Translations under genes and position numbers: made by a program | Part shown: positions 22,982-31,537 of the stretch, piece by piece | How the letters are laid out: each line of letters begins with the position of its first letter | How positions within the stretch are numbered: position 1 is the first letter of the stretch | Assembly (NCBI RefSeq): GCF_040448305.1 | Contig: NZ_CP148752.1 | Span: forward strand, 2,914,001 to 2,978,000 | Origin: Pseudomonas fluorescens | Lineage (GTDB): Bacteria; Pseudomonadota; Gammaproteobacteria; Pseudomonadales; Pseudomonadaceae | Length of the DNA stretch: 64,000 bases | Reading direction: 5' to 3' | The notes under the pieces: model-generated | Database searches by the model: none | The model's input: only the letters and a program-made list of their open reading frames with translations | Told to the model about the DNA's origin: nothing

Positions 22982-25150
22982 ATGAACAGCATCAACGCGT
23001 TATCGCGTCGTGGTTTTCTCAAGGGCAGTGCCGTGCTGGGCGGTGGGCTGGTGGTGGCGTTTGCCATGCCCGGCGCCCACCGTTTCGCCATGGGCGCGGA
23101 GAACCAGGGCAACGTGTTTGCACCCAACGCCTTCCTGCGCATTGGCAACGACAACAGCGTCACCGTGTTGCTCGGTCACTCGGAAATGGGCCAGGGCATC
23201 TGGACCGGGCTGACCATGCTGATTGCCGAAGAACTGGACGCCGACTGGTCGAAGATCCGCGTCGAGCATTCCCCGGCCTCGGCCGCCGATTACGGCCTGT
23301 CTGGTTTTGGCGGGATGCAAATCACCGGCGGCTCGACCTCGACCTGGATGGAGTTCGACCGCTATCGCCAGGCCGGCGCGGCGGCGCGCTTGATGTTGAT
23401 CGACGCGGCGGCCAAGCGTTTCAACGTCGCACCGTCCGAGATTCATACAGAGTCGGGGGTGGTCATTGCCGGTGAACACCGTGCCAGCTATGGCGAATTG
23501 GCCGATGACGCCGGGCAGTTGCCACGACCGGACCCGGCCTCGATCAAACTCAAGGACGCGAAGGACTGGCGGCTGATCGGCAAACCCACCAGGCGCCTGG
23601 ACACACCGGAGAAAATCACCGGCCGGGCGAAGTTCGGCATGGACGTGCAGTTTGACGGGCTGATGACCGCGATGGTCGCCCGTTCACCCACCTTCGGCGG
23701 CAGCGTCAAATCCTTTGAAGGCGCCGAAGCGCTGGCGATTCCGGGGGTGCACAAAGTGGTGCAAGTGCCGACGGGAATCGCGGTGATTGCCGATCATTTT
23801 TGGGCGGCGAAGCTGGGGCGCGATGCGCTGAAAATCGAGTGGAATCCAGGGCCGAACGCCGGGCTCGACAGCCAAGCGTTGCTGGAGAGTTTCCGCAAAC
23901 TCGCCACCACCCCCGGCATCAACGCCGGTCAGGCGGGGGATACCCTGGCTGCGCTGGCGAAAGCGACCAGGAGGATCGACGTTGAATACAGCGTGCCTTA
24001 CCTGGCCCACGCGCCGATGGAGCCGCTGAACTGCACGGTGAGCATCACCCAGGATAAATGCGAAATCTGGACCGGCACCCAGTTCCAGACCCTGGACCAG
24101 ATGGTCGCCGGGAAAATCACCGGGCTCAAACCGGAACAGGTGGTGATCCATACCGAATTTCTCGGCGGCGGCTTCGGGCGCCGGGCCAATCCGACTTCGG
24201 ACTTCGTCAGCGAAGCGGTGTATGTCGCCAAGGCCGCCGGTGCACCGGTGAAAACCGTGTGGGCGCGGGAAGACGACATCCGCGGCGGCTATTACCGCTC
24301 GGCGTTCCTGCACCATGCGCGTATCGGGCTGGGCGCCGACGGCCTGCCGCTGGCCTGGAAACATGTGATGGTCGGGCAGTCGATCATGGCCGGAACCTCG
24401 CTCGAAGCGAGCATGGTCAAGGACGGGATCGACAAGACCTCCGTCGAAGGCGTGGCCGACAGCCCTTACCTCGAAGGACTGGCCAATCACCAGATCGAAC
24501 TGCACTCACCGAAAACCGGCATCAGCGTGTTGTGGCTGCGTTCGGTGGGGCACACCCACACCGCGTTTGTCATGGAGTCGCTGATCGATGAACTGGCCAC
24601 GGCGGCCGGCAAGGATCCGGTGGAATATCGGCGCACCTTGCTCAGGGATCATCCGCGCCACCTCGGTGTGCTGAACCTCGCGGTGGAGAAGGCCAACTGG
24701 AAGGCGCCGCTGCCGGATGGCCATGCCTTGGGTGTGGCGGTGCATGAGTCGTTCGGCAGTTACGTGGCCCAGGTGGCCGAGGTGTCCCAGGACAACCTCG
24801 CCATCCGTGTGCACCGGGTGGTGTGTGCGGTGGACTGCGGCATTGCGGTCAACCCGCAGAGCATCGCCGCGCAGATGGAGTCGTGCATCACCTTTGGCCT
24901 GAGCTTCGCCTTGCACAGCAAGCTGACGCTCAAGGACGGGCAGGTGGTGCAGTCCAACTATCACGACTATCAGGTGCTGCGGCTCAACGAAATGCCGGTG
25001 GTCGAAGTGCATATCGTGCCCAGCAGCGACAAACCCGGCGGTATCGGCGAAGCCGGTGTGCCACCCATGGCGCCGGCGGTGGCCAACGCGGTGTTTGCCT
25101 TGACCGGGCAGCGCCTGCGGGAACTGCCCTTGCAGCTATCGGGGGTGTGA
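22982..25150 (+). CDS. Molybdopterin subunit of an IorB-like hydroxylase, Tat-exported
   Basis: A 722-residue xanthine-dehydrogenase-family large subunit. The N-terminus SRRGFLKGSAVLGGGLVVAF is a Tat signal, so the folded enzyme is probably exported. Cofactor-binding stretches include EFLGGGFGRRANPTSDFVSE and GEAGVPPMAPAVANAVFALT; the glutamate in GGIGEAG is in the position of the catalytic base. It would hydroxylate an N-heterocycle or oxidise an aldehyde, but the substrate is not readable. A cytochrome gene follows 1 nt after the stop and probably accepts its electrons. Confidence 0.9.
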   Translation: MNSINALSRRGFLKGSAVLGGGLVVAFAMPGAHRFAMGAENQGNVFAPNAFLRIGNDNSVTVLLGHSEMGQGIWTGLTMLIAEELDADWSKIRVEHSPASAADYGLSGFGGMQITGGSTSTWMEFDRYRQAGAAARLMLIDAAAKRFNVAPSEIHTESGVVIAGEHRASYGELADDAGQLPRPDPASIKLKDAKDWRLIGKPTRRLDTPEKITGRAKFGMDVQFDGLMTAMVARSPTFGGSVKSFEGAEALAIPGVHKVVQVPTGIAVIADHFWAAKLGRDALKIEWNPGPNAGLDSQALLESFRKLATTPGINAGQAGDTLAALAKATRRIDVEYSVPYLAHAPMEPLNCTVSITQDKCEIWTGTQFQTLDQMVAGKITGLKPEQVVIHTEFLGGGFGRRANPTSDFVSEAVYVAKAAGAPVKTVWAREDDIRGGYYRSAFLHHARIGLGADGLPLAWKHVMVGQSIMAGTSLEASMVKDGIDKTSVEGVADSPYLEGLANHQIELHSPKTGISVLWLRSVGHTHTAFVMESLIDELATAAGKDPVEYRRTLLRDHPRHLGVLNLAVEKANWKAPLPDGHALGVAVHESFGSYVAQVAEVSQDNLAIRVHRVVCAVDCGIAVNPQSIAAQMESCITFGLSFALHSKLTLKDGQVVQSNYHDYQVLRLNEMPVVEVHIVPSSDKPGGIGEAGVPPMAPAVANAVFALTGQRLRELPLQLSGV

Positions 25151-25151
25151 G

Positions 25152-25733
25152 ATGAAACGACATCACTGGTTGCTTGGGGCGTTGATCCTGATCTTTCTCG
25201 TCGCCTACGCATCCCACGTGTTCGCCGATGACCGCGAGGCCTTGCAGGCGTTCGACACGGTGCAGAAGGTCTTCCAGAGCCCCCGTTGCCAGAACTGCCA
25301 CATTCCCGGTGATTCACCGCTGCAATTCGATGCCGGCGTGCCCCACGCCATGAATGTCGTGCGGGGTATGGACGGCAAGGGCTCGGCCGGGTTGCCCTGT
25401 GCAACGTGCCATGGCCAAAGCAATCCGCCGGCCAGTTACGGCCCGCACGCGCCACCCGGGGCGCCACACTGGAGCCTGCCGCCGGCAGCACACCGGATGG
25501 CCTGGATCGGCCTGCCAGCCGACCGGCTGTGCGCGATGATCAAGAATCGCTCCAGCAATGGCGATCGGGATTTCACGGCGCTGATCAAACACGTCAGCGA
25601 CGACAAGCTGGTGCTGTGGGGCTGGAACCCCGGCGGCAATCGCGCGCCGGTGCCGGTGCCGCACGATATCTTCGTCACCCAGTTCAAACGCTGGGCCGAT
25701 GCAGGAGGGCCGTGCCCGATGGCGGGTAGCTGA
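25152..25733 (+). CDS. Periplasmic diheme c-type cytochrome partner of the Mo hydroxylase
   Basis: A 193-residue exported protein. A signal sequence covers about residues 1-25 (HWLLGALILIFLVAYASHVFADD). Two heme-binding motifs, CQNCH near residue 48 and CATCH near residue 80, indicate a diheme cytochrome c. The gene begins one base after the Mo subunit, so it should be translated with it, and it likely carries electrons from the hydroxylase to the respiratory chain. In nicotinate dehydrogenase NicB a cytochrome domain is fused; here it is separate. Confidence 0.82.
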   Translation: MKRHHWLLGALILIFLVAYASHVFADDREALQAFDTVQKVFQSPRCQNCHIPGDSPLQFDAGVPHAMNVVRGMDGKGSAGLPCATCHGQSNPPASYGPHAPPGAPHWSLPPAAHRMAWIGLPADRLCAMIKNRSSNGDRDFTALIKHVSDDKLVLWGWNPGGNRAPVPVPHDIFVTQFKRWADAGGPCPMAGS

Positions 25734-25806
25734 CCAGCGGCACGCTTACAGGGAGTCAATGCGGGTACGGGCGACTCTAACGTACATACCCGCCAAGGAG
25801 TGAACG

Positions 25807-26388
25807 ATGTTGATCTCAGGCAAAACGGGCAAAACGGGCCGATCCGCAAACCCGTTGCTTACGCCACAGCAAGAACGTGAACGGCTGCGCAACCTGGCTC
25901 GCCAGGCCGAGCAAGAACTGGCAGGCGTGCAGATGGCGAGCATGGATGAGCTGACGCTGCTGTCCAATCGCCACGGCTTCACCGAACTGGCCCGGCTCGG
26001 GCTGGAGGCTTGCCGGGAGCTGGAGACGTCGGCAACGCTGCTGTACTTCAGCCTCGATGAATTCAAACACATCTGCTATCTGTATGGCCGGGCCAAAGGT
26101 GACGATGCGCTCAAGACGTTCGCCGATGTCCTGCGGATCGGCTTTCGTGAAAACGATGTGGTCGGCCGGCTCGAAGGCGACCGGTTCGTGGCGCTGCTGA
26201 CCGGTTCCACTGCCGTGGAGATTGCGGCGATCAAGGCACGGCTCAATGAGATACTCGACGAGCGCAACGCCACGGCGCATCGCAGTTATGACATTCGGTT
26301 CAGTGTTACCCAGGTCGAATATGACCCCATTGTTCATGACTCAATCGAGGAACTGCTGGGTGAGGCCGAGCGGGTGATGAGCCGTTAG
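25807..26388 (+). CDS. GGDEF-domain protein with degenerate active-site motif
   Basis: A 193-residue protein: a short charged N-terminal helix (PQQERERLRNLARQAEQELA) and one GGDEF domain beginning with MDELTLLSNRHGFTELARLG. The domain signature, normally GGDEF or GGEEF, reads EGDRF in VVGRLEGDRFVALL, so the glutamate needed for metal binding is replaced by arginine. Diguanylate cyclase activity is therefore doubtful; it could act as a GTP or c-di-GMP sensor. No sensory domain or membrane segment is present. It stands alone between the cytochrome gene and a REP doublet. Confidence 0.82.
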   Translation: MLISGKTGKTGRSANPLLTPQQERERLRNLARQAEQELAGVQMASMDELTLLSNRHGFTELARLGLEACRELETSATLLYFSLDEFKHICYLYGRAKGDDALKTFADVLRIGFRENDVVGRLEGDRFVALLTGSTAVEIAAIKARLNEILDERNATAHRSYDIRFSVTQVEYDPIVHDSIEELLGEAERVMSR

Positions 26389-26412
26389 AACAACGGTGCC
26401 TGTTCGGGCCTC

Positions 26413-26480
26413 ATCGCGAGCAGGCTCGCTCCCACAGGTTTTGTGAACGCCACAAATCCAATGTGGGAGCGAGCCTGCTC
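26413..26480. repeat. REP doublet, right arm truncated
   Basis: GCGAGCAGGCTCGCTCCCAC faces GTGGGAGCGAGCCTGCTC, after which the usual GCGA is replaced by CGGG. Confidence 0.75.
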
Positions 26481-26519
26481 CGGGCGGCGATCCGACGAAA
26501 GCGTCCTGACAGACAACAC

Positions 26520-26945
26520 CTATTTGGCAAACAACTGCCCAATGTCCTTGAACGCCTTGAACTCCAGCGCATTCCCGCAAGGGTCAAACAGAAACATCGT
26601 CGCCTGTTCACCCACCAGCCCCTGAAAACGAATTCCCGGCTCGATCACGAAGCGCGTCCCCAGCGATTTCAACCGCTCGGCCAGCGCCTCCCACTCGGCC
26701 ATTCCGAGCACCACGCCAAAATGCGGCACTGGCACATCGTGACCATCCACGGCATTGGTGTGCGCGGCTTCCTGCGAAGGGTTTTTCGGTGCCAGGTGAA
26801 TCACCAGTTGATGGCCGAAGAAATTGAAATCCACCCAATGCTCGCTGGAACGACCTTCTTCCAGGCCAAACACTGAACCATAGAAATGTCGGGCGGCCGG
26901 CAAGTCGTAGACCGGGATGGCCAAGTGAAAAGGGGACAGTTGCAT
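26520..26945 (-). CDS. VOC-family protein (glyoxalase/dioxygenase-like)
   Basis: A 141-residue single-gene VOC protein with two beta-alpha-beta-beta-beta modules: LSPFHLAIPVYDLPAARHFY at the start and VPHFGVVLGMAEWEALAERL in the second half. Potential metal ligands are His7, His50 region (FFGHQLVIHL), His in VPHFG, and the glutamate in DPCGNALEFKAF. The enzyme activity cannot be read from the sequence. It is divergent from a LysR regulator, which may control it. Confidence 0.83.
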   Translation of the reverse strand: MQLSPFHLAIPVYDLPAARHFYGSVFGLEEGRSSEHWVDFNFFGHQLVIHLAPKNPSQEAAHTNAVDGHDVPVPHFGVVLGMAEWEALAERLKSLGTRFVIEPGIRFQGLVGEQATMFLFDPCGNALEFKAFKDIGQLFAK

Positions 26946-27011
26946 CAGGCGAACCTCGGTGTGGGTGGGGATGTGTCGAGTTTAGTCCTGTGATTTTTGA
27001 TTGAAAGACGA

Positions 27012-27036
27012 TAATTTTTGCATCGAGCTCAAATTA
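27012..27036. promoter_or_regulatory. Candidate LysR operator between VOC and LysR genes
   Basis: TAATTT and AAATTA form a perfect inverted repeat with a 13-nt spacer, 22 bp before the LysR start. AT-rich dyads of this kind are usual LysR binding sites. Confidence 0.4.
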
Positions 27037-27057
27037 TTTCGATCAATCGAGGTCGCC

Positions 27058-27918
27058 ATGCTGCGAGAACTGAAAACCTTTATCGCCGTGGCGCGTTACG
27101 GCACCTTCGCCGCGGCCGGCATGCACATCGGCCTGACGCAATCGGCAGTCAGCGCGCAGATTCGCAATCTGGAACAGGCCCTTGGCATCCGTCTGTTCGA
27201 CCGCACCGGGCGCCAGGCGCTGCTCAATGCGGCGGGGCAACGAGCGTTGCCGATGGCCAGGGAAATGCTCGAGACCTTCAGCCGCATGGCCGTCAGTGAC
27301 GATGTCAGTGAGTACCGTGGCGAATTGAAAATCGGCGCGGTGGCGACGGTGCAGACCGGCCTGCTGCCCCAGGCATTGTTGAAATTGCGCCAACAGGCAC
27401 CCTTGCTGGAACCCAAGCTGGTGCCCGGGGTGTCACTGAACCTGCTGAGCCAGGTGGACACCGGAGAAGTGGACCTGGCGATCCTGATCAAGCCGCCTTT
27501 TGACTTGCCCAAGGAGTTGTTCGCGCAGGTGATTCGCCGGGAGCCCTTCGTGCTGATCGTGCCGGCGGATCTGGACGGTGATGATCCGTTACAACTGCTC
27601 GCTGAGCACCCTCATGTGCGCTACGACCGCAATTCGTTTGGCGGGCGGCTGGTGACGCGGTTTCTGCGGGAACGGCAGATCGAGGTGCAGGTGGCGCTTG
27701 AGCTGGATGAACTGGAGGCGATTGTGAAAATGGTCGAGTGTGGCTTGGGGGTTTCCCTGTTGCCGGAAGCCGGGTTATGGCTTGAGCATGGGGCGAAAGT
27801 CAGGGTGATCCGCTTAGGCGAGCTGACCTTCTATCGAGAGATTATCTTGTTGCAGCGTTACAGCCAGCGTAATCAGCCGATTCAGCGGTTGTTTGCCAAC
27901 TGCCTGATTCAACACTGA
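27058..27918 (+). CDS. LysR-family regulator
   Basis: A 286-residue LysR protein. The HTH is LRELKTFIAVARYGTFAAAG followed by IGLTQSAVSAQIRNLEQALG; the effector domain follows from about residue 90 (GELKIGAVATVQTGLLPQAL) and ends near EAGLWLEHGAKVRVIRLGEL. It begins with ATG 27058 and has GAGG upstream. It is divergent from the VOC gene with a dyad in the intergenic region, so local regulation is likely. The effector is unknown. Confidence 0.88.
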   Translation: MLRELKTFIAVARYGTFAAAGMHIGLTQSAVSAQIRNLEQALGIRLFDRTGRQALLNAAGQRALPMAREMLETFSRMAVSDDVSEYRGELKIGAVATVQTGLLPQALLKLRQQAPLLEPKLVPGVSLNLLSQVDTGEVDLAILIKPPFDLPKELFAQVIRREPFVLIVPADLDGDDPLQLLAEHPHVRYDRNSFGGRLVTRFLRERQIEVQVALELDELEAIVKMVECGLGVSLLPEAGLWLEHGAKVRVIRLGELTFYREIILLQRYSQRNQPIQRLFANCLIQH

Positions 27919-27921
27919 CCC

Positions 27922-28010
27922 TGTGGGAGCGAGCCTGCTCGCGATGAGGCAATCTCATTCAACATATCTTCTGGCTGATACACCGCTATCGCGAGCAGGC
28001 TCGCTCCCAC
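27922..28010. repeat. REP doublet (inverted pair)
   Basis: GTGGGAGCGAGCCTGCTCGCGA faces TCGCGAGCAGGCTCGCTCCCAC, between the LysR gene and the fabI terminator. Confidence 0.85.
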
Positions 28011-28046
28011 AGGGGCGAGTGCATCGGGCAGGAAAATCGCAGGCAT

Positions 28047-28076
28047 AAAAAACCCGCCAAAAGAGGCGGGTTTTTT
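28047..28076 (-). terminator. Intrinsic terminator after fabI (bidirectional form)
   Basis: AAAAAACCCGCC, an AAAAGA loop, and GGCGGGTTTTTT. T-runs on both strands suit the minus-strand fabI operon and, less directly, the LysR gene from the other side. Confidence 0.9.
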
Positions 28077-28090
28077 AGGCTGACCGAAGA

Positions 28091-28885
28091 TTACTCTTCG
28101 AGGCTGCCCATGGCCGTGGTGTTGAAACCGCCGTCCACGTACATGATTTCACCGCTGATGCCGGACGCCAGGTCCGAGCACAGGAAGGCGCCGGCGTTGC
28201 CGACTTCTTCGATGGTGACGTTGCGGCGCAGCGGGGTTTGCGCTTCGTTGGCGGCCAGCATCTTGCGGAAGTTCTTGATGCCGGAAGCGGCGAGGGTGCG
28301 GATCGGGCCAGCCGATACGCAGTTGACGCGAGTACCGTCCGGGCCCAGGGAGCCGGCCAGGTAACGTACGCCGGCTTCCAGGGAAGCCTTGGCCATGCCC
28401 ATCACGTTGTAGTTCGGCATGGTGCGCTCGGCGCCCAGGTACGACAGGGTCAGCAGGCTGCCGTTGCGGCCTTTCATCATTTCGCGGCCGGCCTTGGCCA
28501 GGGCCACGAAGCTGTAGGCGCTGATGTCGTGAGCGATGCGGAAACCTTCACGGGTGGTGGCTTCGGTGAAGTCGCCGTCCAGTTGGTCGCCCGGGGCGAA
28601 GCCGACGGAGTGCACGATGCAGTCCAGGCCGTCCCACTTCTTGCTCAGCGCTTCGAAGACCTTGGCGATTTCTTCATCGCTGGCCACGTCGCACGGGAAG
28701 CACAGCTCAGGGCTCGAGCCCCAGCCTTGTGCGAACTCTTCGACACGACCCTTGAGTTTGTCGTTCTGATAAGTGAAGGCAAGCTCAGCGCCCTCGCGAT
28801 GCATGGCGGCAGCGATGCCGGATGCGATGGACAGTTTGCTGGCGACACCGACGATCAGTACGCGCTTACCGGCGAGAAAACCCAT
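28091..28885 (-). CDS. fabI: Enoyl-[acyl-carrier-protein] reductase FabI (NADH)
   Basis: A 264-residue short-chain dehydrogenase performing the last reduction of each fatty-acid elongation cycle. FabI marks are GKRVLIVGVASKLSIASGIA, the two tyrosines and lysine in SYLGAERTMPNYNVMGMAKA, and VSAGPIRTLAASGIKNF near residue 190. The start has GAGGAG 8 nt upstream. It begins only 19 bp after yejF and is followed by a strong terminator, so it may be transcribed with the peptide transporter genes as well as from its own promoter. Confidence 0.97.
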   Translation of the reverse strand: MGFLAGKRVLIVGVASKLSIASGIAAAMHREGAELAFTYQNDKLKGRVEEFAQGWGSSPELCFPCDVASDEEIAKVFEALSKKWDGLDCIVHSVGFAPGDQLDGDFTEATTREGFRIAHDISAYSFVALAKAGREMMKGRNGSLLTLSYLGAERTMPNYNVMGMAKASLEAGVRYLAGSLGPDGTRVNCVSAGPIRTLAASGIKNFRKMLAANEAQTPLRRNVTIEEVGNAGAFLCSDLASGISGEIMYVDGGFNTTAMGSLEE

Positions 28886-28904
28886 GTGTTGCTCCTCTTT
28901 CAGG

Positions 28905-30515
28905 TTATTGCGCAGTGGCCGGAGCCAGAAAAGCGGCTTCCAGCAACTGCTGTGTATACGGATGTTGGGGGGCGGCAAAAATGCTTTGCGCGTCTCCCTG
29001 TTCGACCACTTGGCCATGCTTGACCACCATCAGCTGGTGGCTCAGCGCTTTCACCACAGCCAGGTCATGGCTGATAAACAGATACGTCAGGTTGTACTTG
29101 CTTTGCAGCGAACGCAAAAGCTCCACTACCTGGCGTTGTACCGTGCGGTCGAGGGCCGAAGTCGGCTCGTCCAGCAAAATCAACGCCGGTTTTAACACCA
29201 ATGCCCGGGCAATGGCGATTCTCTGCCTTTGCCCACCGGAAAATTCGTGGGGGTAGCGGTGCCGGGTTTCCGGATCCAGACCTACCTCCTTGAGTGCCGC
29301 AATGATCGCTTGTTCCTGTTCCGCCGCGGTGCCCATCTTGTGGATCCGCAGGCCCTCGCCAACGATCTGGCTCACGCACATCCGCGGGCTCAGGCTGCCG
29401 AACGGGTCCTGAAACACCACTTGCATCTCCCGCCGCAGCGGCCGTACCTGTTGCTGCGTCAGGCAGTCTAGCTGCTGGCCTTCAAAACGGATCGCACCTT
29501 TGCTGGCGATCAACCGCAAAATCGCCAGGCCCAGGGTCGATTTGCCAGAACCGCTTTCACCCACGATCCCCAGGGTCTGGCCCTGGGGCAGGCTGAAATT
29601 GATGCCGTCGACCGCCTTGACGTAATCCACCGTGCGCTTGAGCAGGCCTTTCTTGATCGGAAACCAGACTTTCAGGTCTTCGACCGCCAGCAAGGGCGGG
29701 CCGATCACGTTGCTTGCAGGCTTGCCGCCGGGCTCCGCTGCCAGCAGTTCCCGAGTGTACGGATGCTGCGGCGCGCGGAACAATTCTTCGCACGATGCCT
29801 GTTCGACGATGCAACCTTGCTGCATGACACATACGCGATGCGCAATTCTTCGCACAAGGTTCAAATCATGGCTGATCAGCAGCAGCGCCATGCCCAATCG
29901 GGCCTGCAATTCCTTGAGCAACTCGAGGATTTTCAGCTGGACGGTCACGTCCAGCGCGGTGGTCGGCTCGTCGGCGATCAGCAGTTCCGGCTCGTTGGCC
30001 AGGGCCATGGCGATCATCACCCGCTGGCGCTGGCCGCCGGACAATTCGTGGGGCAGGGCTTTGAGGCGTCTGTGCGGCTCGGGGATGCCGACCATCTCCA
30101 GCAGCTCCAGGGTGCGCTTGGTCGCGACCTTGCCGGTCAGGCCCTTGTGGATCCCCAGCACCTCGTTGATCTGCTTTTCGATCGAGTGCAGGGGATTGAG
30201 CGAGGTCATCGGCTCCTGGAAGATCATCGCAATGCGGTTGCCGCGAATGTGGCGAATGGTTTTTTCTTTCAGGTCCAGCAGGTTCTGCCCGGAATATTCG
30301 ATGGTGCCGGACGGATGCCGGGCGAGCGGGTAGGGCAGCAGGCGCAGGATCGAGTGTGCGGTGACCGATTTACCGGAACCGCTCTCGCCGACCAAAGCCA
30401 GGGTTTCACCGCGCTTGATGTCGAAGCTGACACCTTCGACCGCCCGCTGGCAGCGATTGCCGACGACAAAATCGACGGCCAGGTCGCGCACTTCGATCAG
30501 ATTGTGCTGATTCAT
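28905..30515 (-). CDS. yejF: Peptide ABC transporter ATPase, fused pair (YejF)
   Basis: A 536-residue protein with two ABC ATPase domains in one chain. Walker A motifs are GESGSGKS near residue 45 and again near residue 325, and the signatures are LSGGQRQRV and FSGGQRQRI. It energises uptake through the YejB and YejE permeases. The family imports oligopeptides, including microcin C in enterobacteria. I chose ATG 30515, one base past the yejE stop; the frame to 30539 would overlap yejE by more. Confidence 0.93.
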   Translation of the reverse strand: MNQHNLIEVRDLAVDFVVGNRCQRAVEGVSFDIKRGETLALVGESGSGKSVTAHSILRLLPYPLARHPSGTIEYSGQNLLDLKEKTIRHIRGNRIAMIFQEPMTSLNPLHSIEKQINEVLGIHKGLTGKVATKRTLELLEMVGIPEPHRRLKALPHELSGGQRQRVMIAMALANEPELLIADEPTTALDVTVQLKILELLKELQARLGMALLLISHDLNLVRRIAHRVCVMQQGCIVEQASCEELFRAPQHPYTRELLAAEPGGKPASNVIGPPLLAVEDLKVWFPIKKGLLKRTVDYVKAVDGINFSLPQGQTLGIVGESGSGKSTLGLAILRLIASKGAIRFEGQQLDCLTQQQVRPLRREMQVVFQDPFGSLSPRMCVSQIVGEGLRIHKMGTAAEQEQAIIAALKEVGLDPETRHRYPHEFSGGQRQRIAIARALVLKPALILLDEPTSALDRTVQRQVVELLRSLQSKYNLTYLFISHDLAVVKALSHQLMVVKHGQVVEQGDAQSIFAAPQHPYTQQLLEAAFLAPATAQ

Positions 30516-30516
30516 T

Positions 30517-31536
30517 TCACTTCCTCGGGTCGAAGGCATCGCGAGCGGACTCGCCGATGAACACCAGCAGACTCAGCATCAAGGCCAGCACCGCAAAGGC
30601 GCTGATGCCCAGCCACGGCGCCTGCAGGTTGGATTTGCCCTGGGCCACCAATTCACCCAGGGAGGGACTGCCCGCCGGCAGGCCGAAACCGAGGAAGTCC
30701 AGGGCGGTCAGCGTACCGATGGCGCCGGTGAGGATGAATGGCATGAAGGTCATCGTCGAGACCATCGCGTTGGGCAGGATATGGCGGAACATGATCGCAC
30801 CGTTCTGCATGCCCAAGGCGCGGGCTGCGCGCACGTATTCCAGATTGCGTCCGCGCAGGAACTCGGCGCGCACCACGTCCACCAGGCTCATCCACGAGAA
30901 CAGCAGCATGATCCCCAGCAGCCACCAGAAGTTGGGCTGCACGAAACTGGCAAGGATGATCAGCAGGTACAGCACCGGCAGTCCGGACCAGATCTCCAGG
31001 AACCGCTGCCCGGCCAGGTCCACCCAGCCCCCGTAGAAACCCTGCAAGGCGCCGGCGATCACGCCGATGATCGAGCTCAGTACGGTCAGGGTCAGGGCGA
31101 ACAGTACCGAAATGCGGAAGCCGTAGATCACCCGGGCCAGCACGTCGCGGCCCTGATCGTCGGTGCCCAGCAGGTTATCCGTCGATGGCGGGGCCGGGGC
31201 CGGGACTTTCAGGTCGTAGTTGATGCTCTGGTAGCTGTAGGGAATCGGCGCCCACAGCACCCAGGCGTCCTTGGCCTTGAGCAGTTCGCGGATGTATGGA
31301 CTCTTGTAGTTGGCTTCCAGCGGAAATTCGCCGCCGAAGGTGGTTTCCGGGTAGCGCTTGAGCGCCGGGAAGTACCAGTTGTTGTCGTAATGCACCGCCA
31401 GCGGCTTGTCGTTGGCGATCAGCTCGGCGCCCAGGCTGGCGCCGAACAGGATCAGGAACAGCCACAGCGACCACCAGCCACGCTTGTTGGCCTTGAACAG
31501 TTCGAAGCGGCGGCGATTGAGAGGGGACAGGTTCAT
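30517..31536 (-). CDS. yejE: Peptide ABC transporter permease YejE
   Basis: A 339-residue inner-membrane permease of the OppC type. An N-terminal helix (WWSLWLFLILFGASLGAELI) is followed by a long periplasmic loop rich in aromatic residues. The core of five helices carries the EAA-type loop EYVRAARALGMQNGAIMFRH. LGTDDQGRDVLARVIYGFRI is the usual OppC/YejE feature. It pairs with YejB. The start ATG 31536 leaves 1 bp after the yejB stop; the frame to 31578 is less likely. Confidence 0.93.
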   Translation of the reverse strand: MNLSPLNRRRFELFKANKRGWWSLWLFLILFGASLGAELIANDKPLAVHYDNNWYFPALKRYPETTFGGEFPLEANYKSPYIRELLKAKDAWVLWAPIPYSYQSINYDLKVPAPAPPSTDNLLGTDDQGRDVLARVIYGFRISVLFALTLTVLSSIIGVIAGALQGFYGGWVDLAGQRFLEIWSGLPVLYLLIILASFVQPNFWWLLGIMLLFSWMSLVDVVRAEFLRGRNLEYVRAARALGMQNGAIMFRHILPNAMVSTMTFMPFILTGAIGTLTALDFLGFGLPAGSPSLGELVAQGKSNLQAPWLGISAFAVLALMLSLLVFIGESARDAFDPRK

Positions 31537-31537
31537 C

